Of a stretch of DNA of 64,000 nt, positions 9,256 to 20,678 are shown in pieces. The position numbers and the translations under genes are program-made. Source of the stretch: Trichodelitschia bisporula (lineage: Eukaryota > Ascomycota > Dothideomycetes > Phaeotrichales > Phaeotrichaceae); the NCBI GenBank assembly GCA_010356995.1, contig ML996689.1, forward strand, positions 1,453,228-1,517,227, given 5' to 3'. The stretch's first letter is position 1. The number at the start of each line of letters is the position of its first letter. Below the pieces are notes generated by a model. The model did not search any database and was not told the DNA's origin. It saw nothing but the letters and a program-made list of their open reading frames with translations.

Positions 9256-12029
9256 ATGGCCTCGCTCTTTAACCGTTTCAAGCCGACTGCGGTTCGTACC
9301 CGAGACTCTCCGACCCTTTTCATACGGCCAGGCTGATAAACCGTGCAGGGCGCTTCTGGACCAAATGCTGCCAATACTCCGGCGAAGAAGGATCCCAATG
9401 CGCCGCAGCCGACGCCTTTGGAGAGGCTGCTTGCCGATGCGGGACCCATCAGGCACGACGGGAGTGACAAGTTCTTCGGCTTCGAGAATGTGAGTTGTCC
9501 CTCTTGTCTCACTTGTGTTGGGGTGTTGCTAACGTCGAGGATTAGTTTGGAAGCACATGGTGAGTGGCGCATATGTCCGACAAGCGTGCTGGAACTGACT
9601 TTCGCAGCTATTGCAACTCGATAATACAATGTCTATATCACTCGGCACCTTTCCGCGAACAGGTCATCAACTTTCCCACGCGCTCGCCACCCGAGTCGCT
9701 ACGACGAGATCACGTTCTGAACGCATATCCCTTACCCGATAACCACCACACACCACTCTCTCCCGTGAAGTCACGAGCAGGACTCACCAGTCCAAATCCC
9801 ACCGCTTCCCCACGATCGAAACAACCACCCCCCTCATTGAATCCCAATGCGCCTGCGAAGCCAGAGGAAAACAAGGACTCCCCCGATTACAAGAAGAAGC
9901 TGGCGTTGACAACAGGCCCGATATTGAACATGGACTATGCCAATGCGCCAAGCTACGGCATGGAAGAGTCGCTCTTTTCCGGCATGAAGGACATCTTCGA
10001 GGCGATGATTGCCCACGACTCGCGCACCGGCGTCGTCAGTCCCAGCAAGTTCCTCGAAACATTGCGGCGAGAGAATGAGATGTTCCGGACGCCGATGCAC
10101 CAGGATGCGCACGAGTTTCTGAACTTGGTTCTGAATCAGGTGGTTGAGAACGTGGAGCAGTTTAGCAAGTCGAAAGAGGAGGAGGGGCATGCGCCGCACA
10201 ATGGGGTAGTGAGCAATGGGACTATGACTAACGGAATCGCGAAACCGCAGAGCTCCCGCTGGGTGCATGAGCTGTTCGAGGGGACGCTGACGTCGGAGAC
10301 GCGCTGTCTAACGTGCGAGAACGTTTCGCAGCGCGACGAGGCCTTTTTGGACCTCTCAGTCGACCTGGAGCAACACTCATCTGTAACGTCATGCCTGCGC
10401 AAGTTCTCCGAGGAGGAGATGCTGTGCGAGCGCAACAAGTTCCATTGCGACAAATGCGGTGGACTGCAAGAGGCGGAGAAGCGTATGAAGATCAAGCGGC
10501 TACCCCGCATTCTCGCACTACATCTCAAGCGCTTCAAGTACACCGAGGACCTCCAGCGCCTACAGAAGCTGTTCCATCGCGTCGTCTACCCCTACTACCT
10601 GCGCCTATTCAACACGACCGACGACGCCGAGGACCCGGACCGGTTGTACGAGCTGTATGCCGTGGTCGTGCACATCGGCGGTGGCCCGTACCACGGACAC
10701 TACGTCAGCATCATCAAGACGCAGGATCGGGGGTGGGTGCTTTTTGACGACGAGATGGTCGAGCCTGTCGATAAGAGCTATGTGCGCAATTACTTCGGCG
10801 GCGAGCAGAACCTGGCCTGCGCCTATGTGCTCTTTTACCAGGAGACTACCCTTGAGGCCATGCAGCGCGAGCAGGAAGCCGAGGGCTTTGCTGCTGCGCC
10901 AGCGGCGGCAACGGCTACGGCAGATAAGGAGAAGGACAAGGACGCAAAGGGTGTGAACGGGACTGTGCTCAATGGGCATGTCGTTCCGCCTACGCCGGCG
11001 GCTGACGAAGTTGACTTTGTGGGCCTGGATCACGTGGCTACGGCGCCGCCGGGCTTGGGTACTTCCGCACCGCCCACGCCGCAGACGCCTATGCCGCTGG
11101 TGTTCGAGACGCCGTTGCCGCCGTCTCCCGCACCTGTGGTTCCGGGATTGCAGTTTTTGAATAGGAAGAAGAGTACTGTTGTAGGGAAGGGGGAGAAGAG
11201 CGAGGAGAAGGACCGGCGGAAGGAGGCGGAGAAGGAGGAGAAGGAGCGAAAGAAGGAAGCTGAGCGCGAGGAGAAAGAGCGGCGTAAGGAGGCGGAGCGG
11301 GGTGAGAAGGAACGGAAGAAGGAGGCTGAGAGGGAAGAGAAGGAAAGGAAGAAGGAGGCTGAGCGTGAGGCTGAACGACGACGAGCCGGGAAGAGACGTA
11401 AGGACGATCCGTTGCCGCCGCTCCCGCCGTTGCCTGCGCTCCCACCGACGCCGGGCCCGGATAAGGGGGGCAGTTTGGGCGGATTCTCGGCCTCGGGCGG
11501 GTCGGGCAGTTCGAAGGACTCGGAGAGCAAGAGGGGCAGCAGCGCCGAGGACAAGCTCCGCGGCAAGGAGAACGGGTTTTTAGGCGGTGGACTGCAGCGC
11601 TTCCGGCAGACGAGCATGAGTCTGCGCGCGAAGCCCCGGTTCTGGGGCGGCAAGGATAAGGAAAACAAGGATAAAGAAAAGGGGAAGAGGGATAAGGAGA
11701 GGGAGCGCGAGGTCGAGAGGGAGAGGCGCGAGGCGGCGCATGTTGTCCGCCAGAATCACGTCCGGCCTAGTCATGACGAGACGCATGAGACGGATGCGGA
11801 TGATGGGGGGGGGCTGGGGTTGACGTTTTTCAGCCCGCCGACGCCGACTAGTACGCCGAGTGAGGCGACGGAGGAGCATAGTTCTACGGAGAGTGGGACG
11901 ACGGCGTTGCCCGTTGCGCCGAAGGGGATGCATCGTGCTATGTCCGCGGCGGGGGGGGAGAAGGGGGGAAAGTTGAGGACGAGGTTTAGTCTTAGTCGGA
12001 AGAAGAGCGTCATGGGGATTGGGTTTTAG
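9256..12029 (+). CDS. creB: ubiquitin C-terminal hydrolase CreB (USP12/46 type)
   Basis: Deubiquitinating enzyme; in Aspergillus the CreB-CreC complex acts in carbon catabolite repression. Exons: 9256-9291, 9349-9489, 9546-9559, 9608-12029, about 870 residues. The Cys box [15 protein letters not shown] holds the predicted nucleophile Cys64. The region [17 protein letters not shown] follows, then a zinc-type pair of CxxC motifs (TCENV and CDKCGG areas). The His box is [19 protein letters not shown] near residue 428. The C-terminal 400 residues are low complexity: a Lys/Glu coiled-coil repeat ([11 protein letters not shown] units, 11190-11400), Pro-rich patches, and a second Lys/Glu block near 11650. 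The 14-nt third exon codes FGSTC and its last codon, the catalytic Cys, is split TG|C by an intron. The start ATG follows a long pyrimidine-rich leader. Confidence 0.95.
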
Positions 12030-12781
12030 GGGGCTTGGGGGTGGTTGTGGGGGGTTGTATATGGCTTTCTTTTGGGATGGAGAAGGCGTTTGATATCCTG
12101 GGCTGCTGTTGGGATTTCTCTGGGTTGTGCTTGGGGAGGCTGCGGCGGTGGTCTCTTTCTGGGCTATTCGCTGTTTGTTGGCTTGTTTACTTGAAAACTA
12201 AAAAAGGTGGTGGCGTGTCTTGATAGTGAAGATGGGGGGAGGCGGGGGTTTGGTCTGGTCTGGATGGGACATATATGGGGTTGGGGCTGGCTGGCTGGCT
12301 GGTGGGCGGTTTGCATGTTTGCGTGGTTCTTGCATGTTTGGGGGGCGGGTTTGGGGGCCCCGAGCTTGGACCGGGCTCTCTGCGTATGTAACATTATGGC
12401 TTTGGTCTACTCCGTGGTGCTGCCAGTTGTTGAATCATGGGGGTATTGGTTGGGCACGGAGGGCATGGCGAGAGGGTAGACGGTGGTAACTGTGTACATT
12501 GCGCATATAGCACCGCCGTTGCGGTCCTCCGCTTCGCGGCGGATAGAAAAGCTAGCTATTCCCACTCTCTGGGGGTTTGATATGCGTGACCGTGACCTGT
12601 GCGCCGCAGCCGGGCGGTTGTCAACTTTCTGCTCTTCTGCTTCATCCCCACAAGCCGCCTCCGTTCGTTATTTCATCTCGTTCCTTGCCTTGCCGTCTTC
12701 ACCCCAAAATGAGGAGATACAATATGAGCAACGAATTAACAAATATCAGCGGAACTGTCGGTCCTCGCGTCAGCTCCCGTT
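12030..12781. other. convergent spacer between creB and yos1
   Basis: About 750 bp holding the two 3' ends. It is G/T-rich on the plus strand just after creB. The short open frames have no motif. I see no terminator-like or RNA feature I can support. Confidence 0.45.
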
Positions 12782-13107
12782 CTAGTCATCGTCCTTGGGG
12801 GAAGGGGGGGTATACGCACTCCGCATAAGCGTCCGCACACTCGCGATGAGATTCACAAGCCGCGCCTTGACGCTCGTGGTATCAGGCGCACCGCCGAACC
12901 CCGGGTCTGCGGCCGCGCTGGTGCCCCACCCGATGCGCGCGAGGAAACGGTCTTCGGATAGGACGGCGATGGCGTTGACGAGGAGGATTGAGGCTGGGGG
13001 GAGGGGGTTAGCTTGTGGGTTTGATTTGGGGGAGGGGGGTGGGGATGGGGGGAGGACGTGCCGTAGAATATGTTGCCGAAGCCGAAGCTGGGGAGGAAGA
13101 GCGCCAT
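12782..13107 (-). CDS. yos1: Yos1/IER3IP1-like ER-Golgi transport protein
   Basis: Small ER/Golgi membrane protein; yeast Yos1 binds Yip1 and Yif1 and is needed for COPII vesicle budding. Exons: 13062-13107 and 12993-12782, 85 residues. The N-terminus MALFLPSFGFGNIFY is hydrophobic and leads into ILLVNAIAVLSEDRFLARIG, the family hallmark. Near the end comes VKARLVNLIASVRTLMR, a second hydrophobic segment. The GT just downstream of the first exon (13056-13057) would break the frame (262 nt). Only the donor GCACGT at 13061 gives an 86-codon frame and the conserved spacing FY-x-x-ILLVNA. The intron is therefore read as GC-AG (12994-13061). The start is shared with a 283-bp divergent promoter facing lcl3. 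The gene is too short and too split to show as one frame. Confidence 0.88.
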
Positions 13108-13390
13108 TGCTTGCTGTGTACGCGGGGGTTTGTGGTGGGCGAGGGGGTGAGGCGGAGGTGATCGTGAGCGCGTTGGTGGTGCTCGAGCTACATTAGATGT
13201 GGCCGTTGCGGCTCCGTGCCCCCATCCCTATGCGCGCAAGCCACAAGGCCAAGTTTACGTTGCCGGGCCGGAGAATTGTTGGTCCGGGGGGTGGAGCGAC
13301 CCCGGTCCTGGTCGCACGTCCGCGGCGGGTGCGGGAGACGGAGACGGAGGGTGAAGACGCTTTTTCGTACAGCATACGCACGGCTTGATT

Positions 13391-14404
13391 ATGGTATGGC
13401 CGTTTGGGCGCGGAAACGGCGCCGATGACGACAGCAATGACAACCGCGCGCCTCCCTCCCCTCCCTCCTCCCCGCGCAAACCCATCCGCTGGGACGACAG
13501 CCTCAACAAAACCGACTGGACGCACTACACGCAGCCCTCAGTGGTCATCCCGACTGTGCTCCTGACGGCCACAACACTGACGCTGATCCACGTGTACAAG
13601 CGCTTCCTACGAAGAATCCCGAGCAGCGATTACATCCGCCCCGCGCTGTTCAGGAAGAGCAGTGTCTTCGGCCAGGTTACGAGTGTGGGGGATGGGGATA
13701 ATTTTCGGCTTTTTCATACGCCTGGGGGAAGGCTTGCGGGATGGGGGTGGTTGTGGTGGAAGAGGGTACCGGCGAAGAGGGAGGAACTGAAGGGGAAGAC
13801 GGTGAGTTGATGGGATAGGGATGTGGGGGTGGGGGTGGGCTGCTGATGGTTTGTGTAGCTGCATATCCGCCTCGCGGGCATCGACGCGCCTGAACTCGCC
13901 CACTTTGGCCGGCCAGTGCAACCCTTCGCCGAAGACGCCCTCGCCTTTTTAACCGAGTATATCGGCGGCCGGCGCGTGCGCGCGTACATCTACCGGCGCG
14001 ACCAGTACGAGCGTGTCGTTGCGACCGTCCTCGTGCGGCGGGGCCTGTGGCGGAGGGATGTGGGACTTGAGATGCTGAAGAGGGGGCTGGCGACTGTGTA
14101 TGAGGCCAAGTATGGGAGCGAGTTTGGGGGGTTTGAGAGGAAGTATCGGGCGGCCCAGGATAAGGCGAGAAGGGCGGGGGTGGGCATGTGGGCGGCGGAG
14201 AGGGGGGGTTGGTTTGGGTTTGGGAAGGGCCCTGGGTTGGAGACCCCGAGGGAGTATAAGGTTAGGATGGGGCGGGTGGAGGCTGCGGGTGGTGAGAAGG
14301 CGGAGGTGGTGGTGGAGAAGAAGGCTGCTGGATCTAGTACTGCTGCTAAAAGCGTTGCGGGGCAGAGCAAGGCTGCGGATAGGAGAGGAGCAAAGAAAGC
14401 CTGA
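13391..14404 (+). CDS. lcl3: probable mitochondrial endonuclease Lcl3 (SNase-like)
   Basis: Membrane-anchored thermonuclease-fold endonuclease; yeast Lcl3 is a mitochondrial protein of poorly known role. Exons: 13391-13801 and 13859-14404, about 318 residues. A basic and Pro-rich N-terminus is followed by one membrane segment ([20 protein letters not shown], residues about 50-70). The SNase domain starts at [16 protein letters not shown], with catalytic-type residues in [19 protein letters not shown] and in [17 protein letters not shown], and [16 protein letters not shown] closing the fold. The C-terminal 60 residues are Ala/Lys-rich. I start at the first ATG ([10 protein letters not shown]), because the codons before it contain no ATG. 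It diverges from yos1 across 283 bp. Confidence 0.93.
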
Positions 14405-15429
14405 AAAGGAATGCAATGCTCCTTCTCGACGTGGATGCTGTGATGTTCGAATTGCCCAGTCACGCGAGGAGCATTTCTCAGCCTCTTGTGCCGTTAGAGC
14501 CTCGCGCCCGCCTAGCGCTCTTGAGCCAGCATTGAGATCTTGGGGCTTTTGCTTGCAAGGGCCGGGGAGGAGGGGTATTTTTGCGTGTCACGAGCAAGAC
14601 AAGATGCACTGCCAATGCATTGCCGTTTGACATGGGGATTGCAGTCGCTGCTTTGGAAGTGTGAGGAGAAGAGCTTCCTCGTACTCTGGAAGGCCAATTG
14701 AGGGAGGGGGATCGGCTCCCCACTGCAAAGAAGAGAAGCGCCGTACTCCGTAGACCCCGTTGACCCTTAGGGAATTCTTTGCACACTCCCGCTCGCCCCG
14801 CTCGCCCCCGCTTACCTCTTCTTTCCCTCAGTCCCTGGCGCTTTTCTCATCATCCGCAATTGCGTCAGAGGTTGAATCTTTGGTGGGCGGCAGAAAAGAA
14901 AGAAAAAAAAACCGATGCTGTCGGCTGCCCTCGCCAATCTTGCCCACTTGCCGCCTATCGGGCCCGCTAGCGAACTTTTTTTGTGTGTGTGCGGTCTGGG
15001 GTCCGAGCACCGGAGGAAGCAAGAGGCTTCTGACGCTTGTTGCTGGGGACCGGTTGGCGGGGTGCGTTAAAATACAATCTTCAACTTTTCTTCCGCAATT
15101 GACTCACCTCCCCCGCCCGAAGATCCTTTTCTACCACGAGAGGGCCCAATTCTTTTCTTCCTCTCTCCTCCACTCTTCTCTCCACCTGCTCTCACTCCTC
15201 CTTCTCTTGTCACCATCCCTCCCCTCCCTCCCTCGCTCACTTCGTCATCGCGCCTCTTATCGCGGTGCACTCACCCCGCCTCTCAAATTTGCCGAGATCG
15301 ACAAAAGCCTCAAGAAAGCTCGAGACACGGCAAACAACCGCCCTCTCCCCGCCCTCAGTCCGGCCTTACCGCCTTCCTAGAGCCCTCCGAGGCTCCCACC
15401 AACTCCCCCATCGCGACATCCCCCAAACC
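14405..15429. promoter_or_regulatory. upstream region of the carbamoyl-phosphate synthase gene
   Basis: About 1 kb between lcl3 and the CPS start. The last 450 bp on the plus strand are strongly pyrimidine-rich (CTC/TCC runs around 15150-15260), a typical leader of an expressed fungal gene. No other gene or RNA is supported. Confidence 0.45.
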
Positions 15430-18400
15430 ATGGCGTCGAGCGCGACCCTCTCCCGTCTCGCGACCCGCACGCCGCTGCTCCGCTCCGGCGGCCGCCAAAC
15501 ACTGCTCAGCCAGCGCGGCCTCGCGGCGGCAAACGTCGGCGCAGCCCGCTCCTTTGTGAGCCCGGCCGGTGCGCGCGCGGCCCAGTTCCTGGCTGCAAAT
15601 AAGCGGGTGTATCGCCAGACTCGCGGTTTTACGGCTGTGGCCAGCAAGCGCGTTGAGAGTCAGGAGGCGCCTAATTCGCAGGCGTATTTGAATAGTGGTG
15701 CTATTGCGGGTGCAAGGGATCTGGTGGATGTCAAGAAAGTGCTGGTTATTGGCAGTGGTGGGCTGGCTATTGGACAGGCGGGCGAGTTTGATTACTCTGG
15801 TGAGTGAGGGATGGCATATTTGGCGCCCTCTTAGGGACTGCTTTCGTAACGTGCATTGGCTAATGACGGGACAGGGTCTCAGGCTTTGAAGGCGTTGAGG
15901 GAGGCGGGCGTCAAGTCGGTGTTGATCAACCCCAATATTGCGACTATCCAGACCTCGCACGTGTTGGCCGATGAGATCTATTACCTTCCCGTTACGCCGG
16001 AATACGTTACTCACGTCATTGAGCGCGAGCGGCCTGATGGCATCTTCCTCAGCTTCGGTGGCCAGACGGCGCTGAATCTCGGTGTCCGCATGCAAAAGAT
16101 GGGTATCTTCGAGCGCTACGGCGTCAAGGTCCTCGGGACTAGCGTTCGCACGCTGGAGGTCAGCGAGGATCGCGATCTCTTCGCTCAGGCTCTCAAAGAA
16201 ATCAACATCCCGATCGCCGAGTCCATCGCCGTTTCCACCATCGAAGATGCCCTTGACGCGGCCGAGAAGGTCGGCTACCCGATCATCGTGCGTGCCGCCT
16301 ATGCTCTTGGTGGTCTGGGCTCCGGTTTCGCGAACAACCCCGACGAATTGCGGGATCTGTCCGCGCGCTCTTTGACCCTGTCGCCCCAGATCCTGGTCGA
16401 GAAGTCGCTCAAGGGCTGGAAGGAGGCCGAGTACGAGGTCGTTCGGGACAGCGCCGATAACTGCATCACCGTGTGTAACATGGAGAACTTCGACCCACTT
16501 GGTGTCCACACCGGCGACAGCATTGTCGTCTCGCCCAGCCAGACGTTCAGCGACGAGGAGTACCATATGCTGCGGTCCGCCTCGATCAAGATCGTCCGCC
16601 ACCTGGGCGTCGTTGGCGAGTGCAACGTTCAGTATGCGCTGCAGCCTGATGGCTTGGATTACCGCGTTATCGAAGTTAATGCTCGTCTCTCGCGATCTTC
16701 GGCGCTTGCCTCCAAGGCTACTGGTTATCCCCTGGCGTACACGGCTGCCAAAATCGGCCTCGGTCACACGCTCCCGGAGCTCCCGAACGCGGTCACCAAG
16801 ACCACGACGGCCAACTTCGAGCCTAGCTTGGACTACATTGTCACGAAGATGCCGCGGTGGGATCTGAGCAAGTTCCAGAACGTCAAGCGCGATATTGGCA
16901 GCTCGATGAAGTCGGTCGGCGAGGTCATGGGCATCGGGCGCACGTTTGAGGAATCGTTCCAGAAGGCGTGTCGTATGGTTGATCCCCAGTTTCTGGGCTT
17001 CCAGGGCGTGGCGTTTGAGGACCTTGACGATGCGCTTGCGAACCCGACGGATCGTCGGTGGTTGGCTGTGGGTCAGGCTATGTTCCATGAGGGCTACTCG
17101 GTGGATCGGATTCACGAGCTTACGAAGATTGATAAGTGGTTCTTGCACAAGTTGCAGAATATTGTCGATACTACGCATGAGCTTGAGGCGATTGGCAGCC
17201 TCTTTGGCCTGAAGCAGGAGCTCCTGCTCAAGGCGAAGAAGCAGGGTTTCTCGGATCGGCAAATCGCGAAGGCTGTGGGCAGTTCCGAGGAGGAAGTTCG
17301 TGCCCGTCGCAAGGGCTTTGGCATTAAGCCCTGGGTCAAGAAGATCGACACGCTCGCGGCTGAGTTCCCGGCTGACACCAACTACCTGTACACGACGTAC
17401 AACGCCTCGTCCCACGACGTGACCTTCGACGACCACGGCATTCTCGTCCTCGGCAGCGGCGTGTACCGCATCGGCAGCAGCGTCGAGTTCGATTGGTGTG
17501 CCGTCAACGCCACCCTCTCGCTGAACAAGATGGGCAAGAAGACGGTCATGATCAACTATAACCCCGAGACCTACTCCACCGACTTCGACGTCGCCGACAA
17601 GCTCTACTTTGAGGAGTTGTCTTACGAGCGCGTCATGGATATCTACGAGCTCGAGTCCGCGCAGGGCGTCGTCGTCAGCGTCGGCGGCCAACTGCCCCAG
17701 AACATCGCGCTTAAGCTGCAGGAAGTGGGCAAGGCGAAGGTGCTCGGCACGGATCCCAAGGACATCGACCGCGCGGAGGACAGGCACAAGTTCAGCCAGA
17801 TCCTGGACGATATCGGCGTCGACCAGCCCGCGTGGAAGGAACTCACCTCCGTCAAGGAGGCCGAGGACTTTGCCGACTCCGTTGGCTACCCCGTCCTTGT
17901 CCGGCCTAGCTACGTGCTCTCCGGCGCCGCCATGACGGTCATCCACAACCGCGCGGACCTGGAGGAGAAACTCACCGCCGCGTCGGACGTCTCGCCTGAC
18001 CACCCGGTTGTTATCACGCAGTACATCGAGGGCGCGCAGGAAATTGATGTCGATGCCGTGGGGCACAATGGCAATCTGCTCGTCCACGCCGTGAGCGAGC
18101 ACATCGAGAACGCAGGCGTGCATTCGGGGGACGCGTCTCTCGTCCTGCCGCCGCATACGCTCGACCAGACCACGCTCGACCGCTGCAAGGTCATCGCGCA
18201 GAAAGTGGCCAAGGCGTGGAACATCACCGGCCCGTTCAACATGCAAGTCATCAAGGCCGCGGGCGCAGATGGCGCCGAACCCGCGCTCAAAGTCATCGAA
18301 TGCAATCTGCGCGCCTCCCGCTCATTCCCCTTCTCCTCCAAAGTGCTCGGCACGAACTTCATCGACGTGGCGACGCGCGCGCTCGTCGGCCGCGATGTCC

Positions 18401-19091
18401 CCGAGCCCGTCGATCTCATGGCCGTGAAGCGTGACTACCTCGCCATCAAGGTGCCGCAGTTCAGCTGGACGCGCCTCGCGGGCGCAGACCCTTTCCTAGG
18501 CGTGGAAATGAGCAGCACGGGGGAGATGGCGTGCTTTGGCAAGGACGTCATCGAGGCGTATTGGGCGGCTATGCAGTCGACTATGAACTTCCGCCTCCCG
18601 CAGCCTGGCGAGGGGTTGCTGTTCGGCGGCGACGTGAATCGGCCTGAGCTTGCGGCGATTGTCAAGGCTTTGGCGCCGCTGGAGTTCAAGCTTTTTGCGG
18701 CGAATAGCACGGTGGGTGGGCATTTGGAGAAGGAGGCGGGGGCGAGTGTGGAAGTTATTGATTTTCCCAAGACGGATAAGAGGGCGTTGAGGGAGGTGTT
18801 TGCGAAGTATGATATTCGGGGGGTGTTTAATTTGGCGAGGGCGCGGGCGAGTAGCCTTGTGGATGAGGATTATGTTATGAGGCGGAATGCGGTGGATTTT
18901 GGGGTTCCGCTGTTTATGGAGCCGAAGGTATGTTTTCCTCCGTGATGGGCGAGGTTTGGATTGGGACTAACTGTTGTGATCAGACGGCGCTCCTGTTCGC
19001 GCAGTGCATGGCGGCGAAACTCCCGCTCCAAGAGGGCATTCCGCCTGAGGTCCGGCGGTGGAGCGAGTTCATTGGGGGGAAGCCGTTGTAG
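15430..19091 (+). CDS. cpa2: arginine-specific carbamoyl-phosphate synthase, large chain, mitochondrial
   Basis: Makes carbamoyl phosphate from bicarbonate, ammonia (from the small, glutaminase chain) and 2 ATP for arginine synthesis; homologue of yeast CPA2 and Neurospora arg-3. Exons: 15430-15799, 15875-18927, 18984-19091, about 1176 residues. Residues 1-75 are Arg/Ala/Ser-rich with no acidic residues, a mitochondrial presequence. The first synthetase half starts KKVLVIGSGGLAIGQAGEFDYSG and includes LSFGGQTALNLGV and VIEVNARLSRSSALASKATG. The second half repeats the plan (ILVLGSGVYRIGSSVEFDW, VVSVGGQLPQNIALK, VIECNLRASRSFPF). The C-terminal domain carries ALREVFAKYDIRGVFNLAR. The presequence and the absence of fused aspartate transcarbamoylase or glutaminase domains separate it from the pyrimidine enzyme. 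Confidence 0.96.
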
Positions 19092-19864
19092 GCTTGCCGC
19101 GAGGCTGGCCGCAAGGACAGCTTCTCTTGGAGGGGCAACTTCTCTCGGAGGGATAGCTGAGCTCGGAGGTTGAGTAAGGGTGGGGACGAGATGGCTGATG
19201 AGGGATGTGCAACGGAGTGATGTGCAACAGAATGATGTGCAATGGGAGATGGGAGATGGGGATGATTGAATCATACAGTCTGCAGCGTCATAGCGCGCGC
19301 GGATGAGGCGTCGTGTTCACCGTAAAAGTTCTGGGGGATGGGGGTTTGTCTGGGTTTATGTACATGCGTATGGGGGTGGGAATGGGGATGCTGCTCATGA
19401 TATGCTGGTGCTGGTGCAGTGATGTCTTGAGTGATGCCGTGATACGTCCCCCTTGCGCCAACCGTATGGCATATGGGAAACAACAAACGTCAATTGCTAT
19501 CCAGCGGAGATATTCCCAGTTTCATGCGCGGGCAGTTGTGGTGGAGCAAAAACGAACCGTATTTCCCCTTCGAACTAGTGGTACATGCAACGTCTCCTCT
19601 TCACTCACTCCCGCCCCACCACAGCAATGCAAAAGAGAGAGCAACGACTGAAAATCGGGTTATCTCAAGGAATGGTAAACCGGAATTTGCTATTTCCTCT
19701 CCCCATATTTCGCCCTCCCCGCCCGATCCCCCCCATTCCCTTCCCCTACTCATCGCAGAACGCCAAGAGACACAAATGAAAGAACACGCCAAGCGGTGCG
19801 TTCGGCACGGAAAATGGTGGTAGTAATTCAGAGAGGAAGGAAACTGCCATGCTTCGGGGCGCGT
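19092..19864. other. convergent spacer between CPS and orm
   Basis: About 770 bp of 3' flank for two genes ending toward each other. Short repeated phrases occur just after the CPS stop (GATGTGCAAC/GATGGGAGATG around 19200-19260). No gene, hairpin or RNA is supported. Confidence 0.45.
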
Positions 19865-20678
19865 TTACCGGTCCTCCGGCGGGCCGGAGAAGAACGTGGT
19901 GCGCAGGCGGTGGGTCTGAGACTCGGGGTTAGCTTGTCCTATACATGTGAAGTGGGGGGGGGGGGGGGGGGCAACTCACAGCCGGCAGCTTAGGAATGAT
20001 AACCGCCACCGTCGCCAAGAGGTTAATACTGAAGTAACTCAGATCATAATGCGTGTAATGCGTGCTGACCAGAAAGAGCACAATAGGCACGGTGAGGAGA
20101 TATTTCTTAGCCGGGGTGTACTGGTCGCCGTTATCGATCTGCTCCCACATGTTCAGGTTGTCGTAGGCGCCGGCGTTGAAGTCGAAGGGGATGCCGCGCA
20201 CCCAGTGGAACATGATATAGGAGCCCAGCATGTAGGAGAGGTTGGTGAGGGTCCAGGAGGTTTCTTGGGACATGCCGGGGACGATGTCGAAGAGGATTTT
20301 GAGGGAGAAGATTAGGATGGGGTGAATTAGCCAGGCGCCTGGTGGTGGGATGTTAGTTGGGTGGACTGGTGAGGGGGGGAGGGGGGATATGGGACGAGCG
20401 GTGGACTGGCACTCCGGACGTGGCTGTCGGAGCGAAGCTGGAGCAGGAGAGCACCGACGGCCAGTCCGGGGGAGTGTAGACTCGCAGACATTCCCGTATC
20501 CCGCCTCCGATCGAGGGCAGCACGTACCCTTTGCGTTGACCCATTCGGCGTTGAGGTTCGGCAGCGCGGCCTGGTCGCTCATGTGCTCGATCGACTCCGG
20601 CGGCTCGTGGTATACGATGCTGCTGGAGCGCCGTTTTCGGCTCTGGACGGTGTTTAAGCTCATGGCCGAGGTAGGCAT
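19865..20678 (-). CDS. orm1: ORMDL family protein (Orm1/Orm2)
   Basis: ER membrane regulator that inhibits serine palmitoyltransferase and so controls sphingolipid synthesis. Exons: 20528-20678, 19980-20338, 19865-19915, about 186 residues. The basic N-terminus has RKRRSSSIV, matching the Ser cluster that TORC2-Ypk kinases phosphorylate in yeast Orm proteins. The core begins LNAEWVNAKG|AWLIHPILIF, and WTLTNLSYMLGSYIMFHWVR with GIPFDFNAGAYDNLNMWEQI is the family signature. Membrane segments are at LIHPILIFSLKILF, WTLTNLSYMLGSYIMFHW, YLLTVPIVLFLVS and FSINLLATVAVIIP. The first intron (189 bp) is in frame without a stop; the second contains an 18-G run (19954-19971). The first ATG is used; Met6 is an alternative. 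It diverges from iec3 across about 600 bp. Confidence 0.95.
19954..19971 (+). repeat. 18-G homopolymer inside an orm intron
   Basis: Eighteen consecutive G on the plus strand (C on the coding strand), immediately downstream of the GTGAGT donor of the second orm intron. It is non-coding, so a length error there would not alter the protein. Confidence 0.95.

Noticed and set aside
15355-18246. 963-codon open frame antisense to the carbamoyl-phosphate synthase gene
   Set aside because: It mirrors strongly G+C-biased third positions of the sense gene, has no known domain, and is made mainly of Arg/Leu/Val/Asp/His as expected of such shadows.
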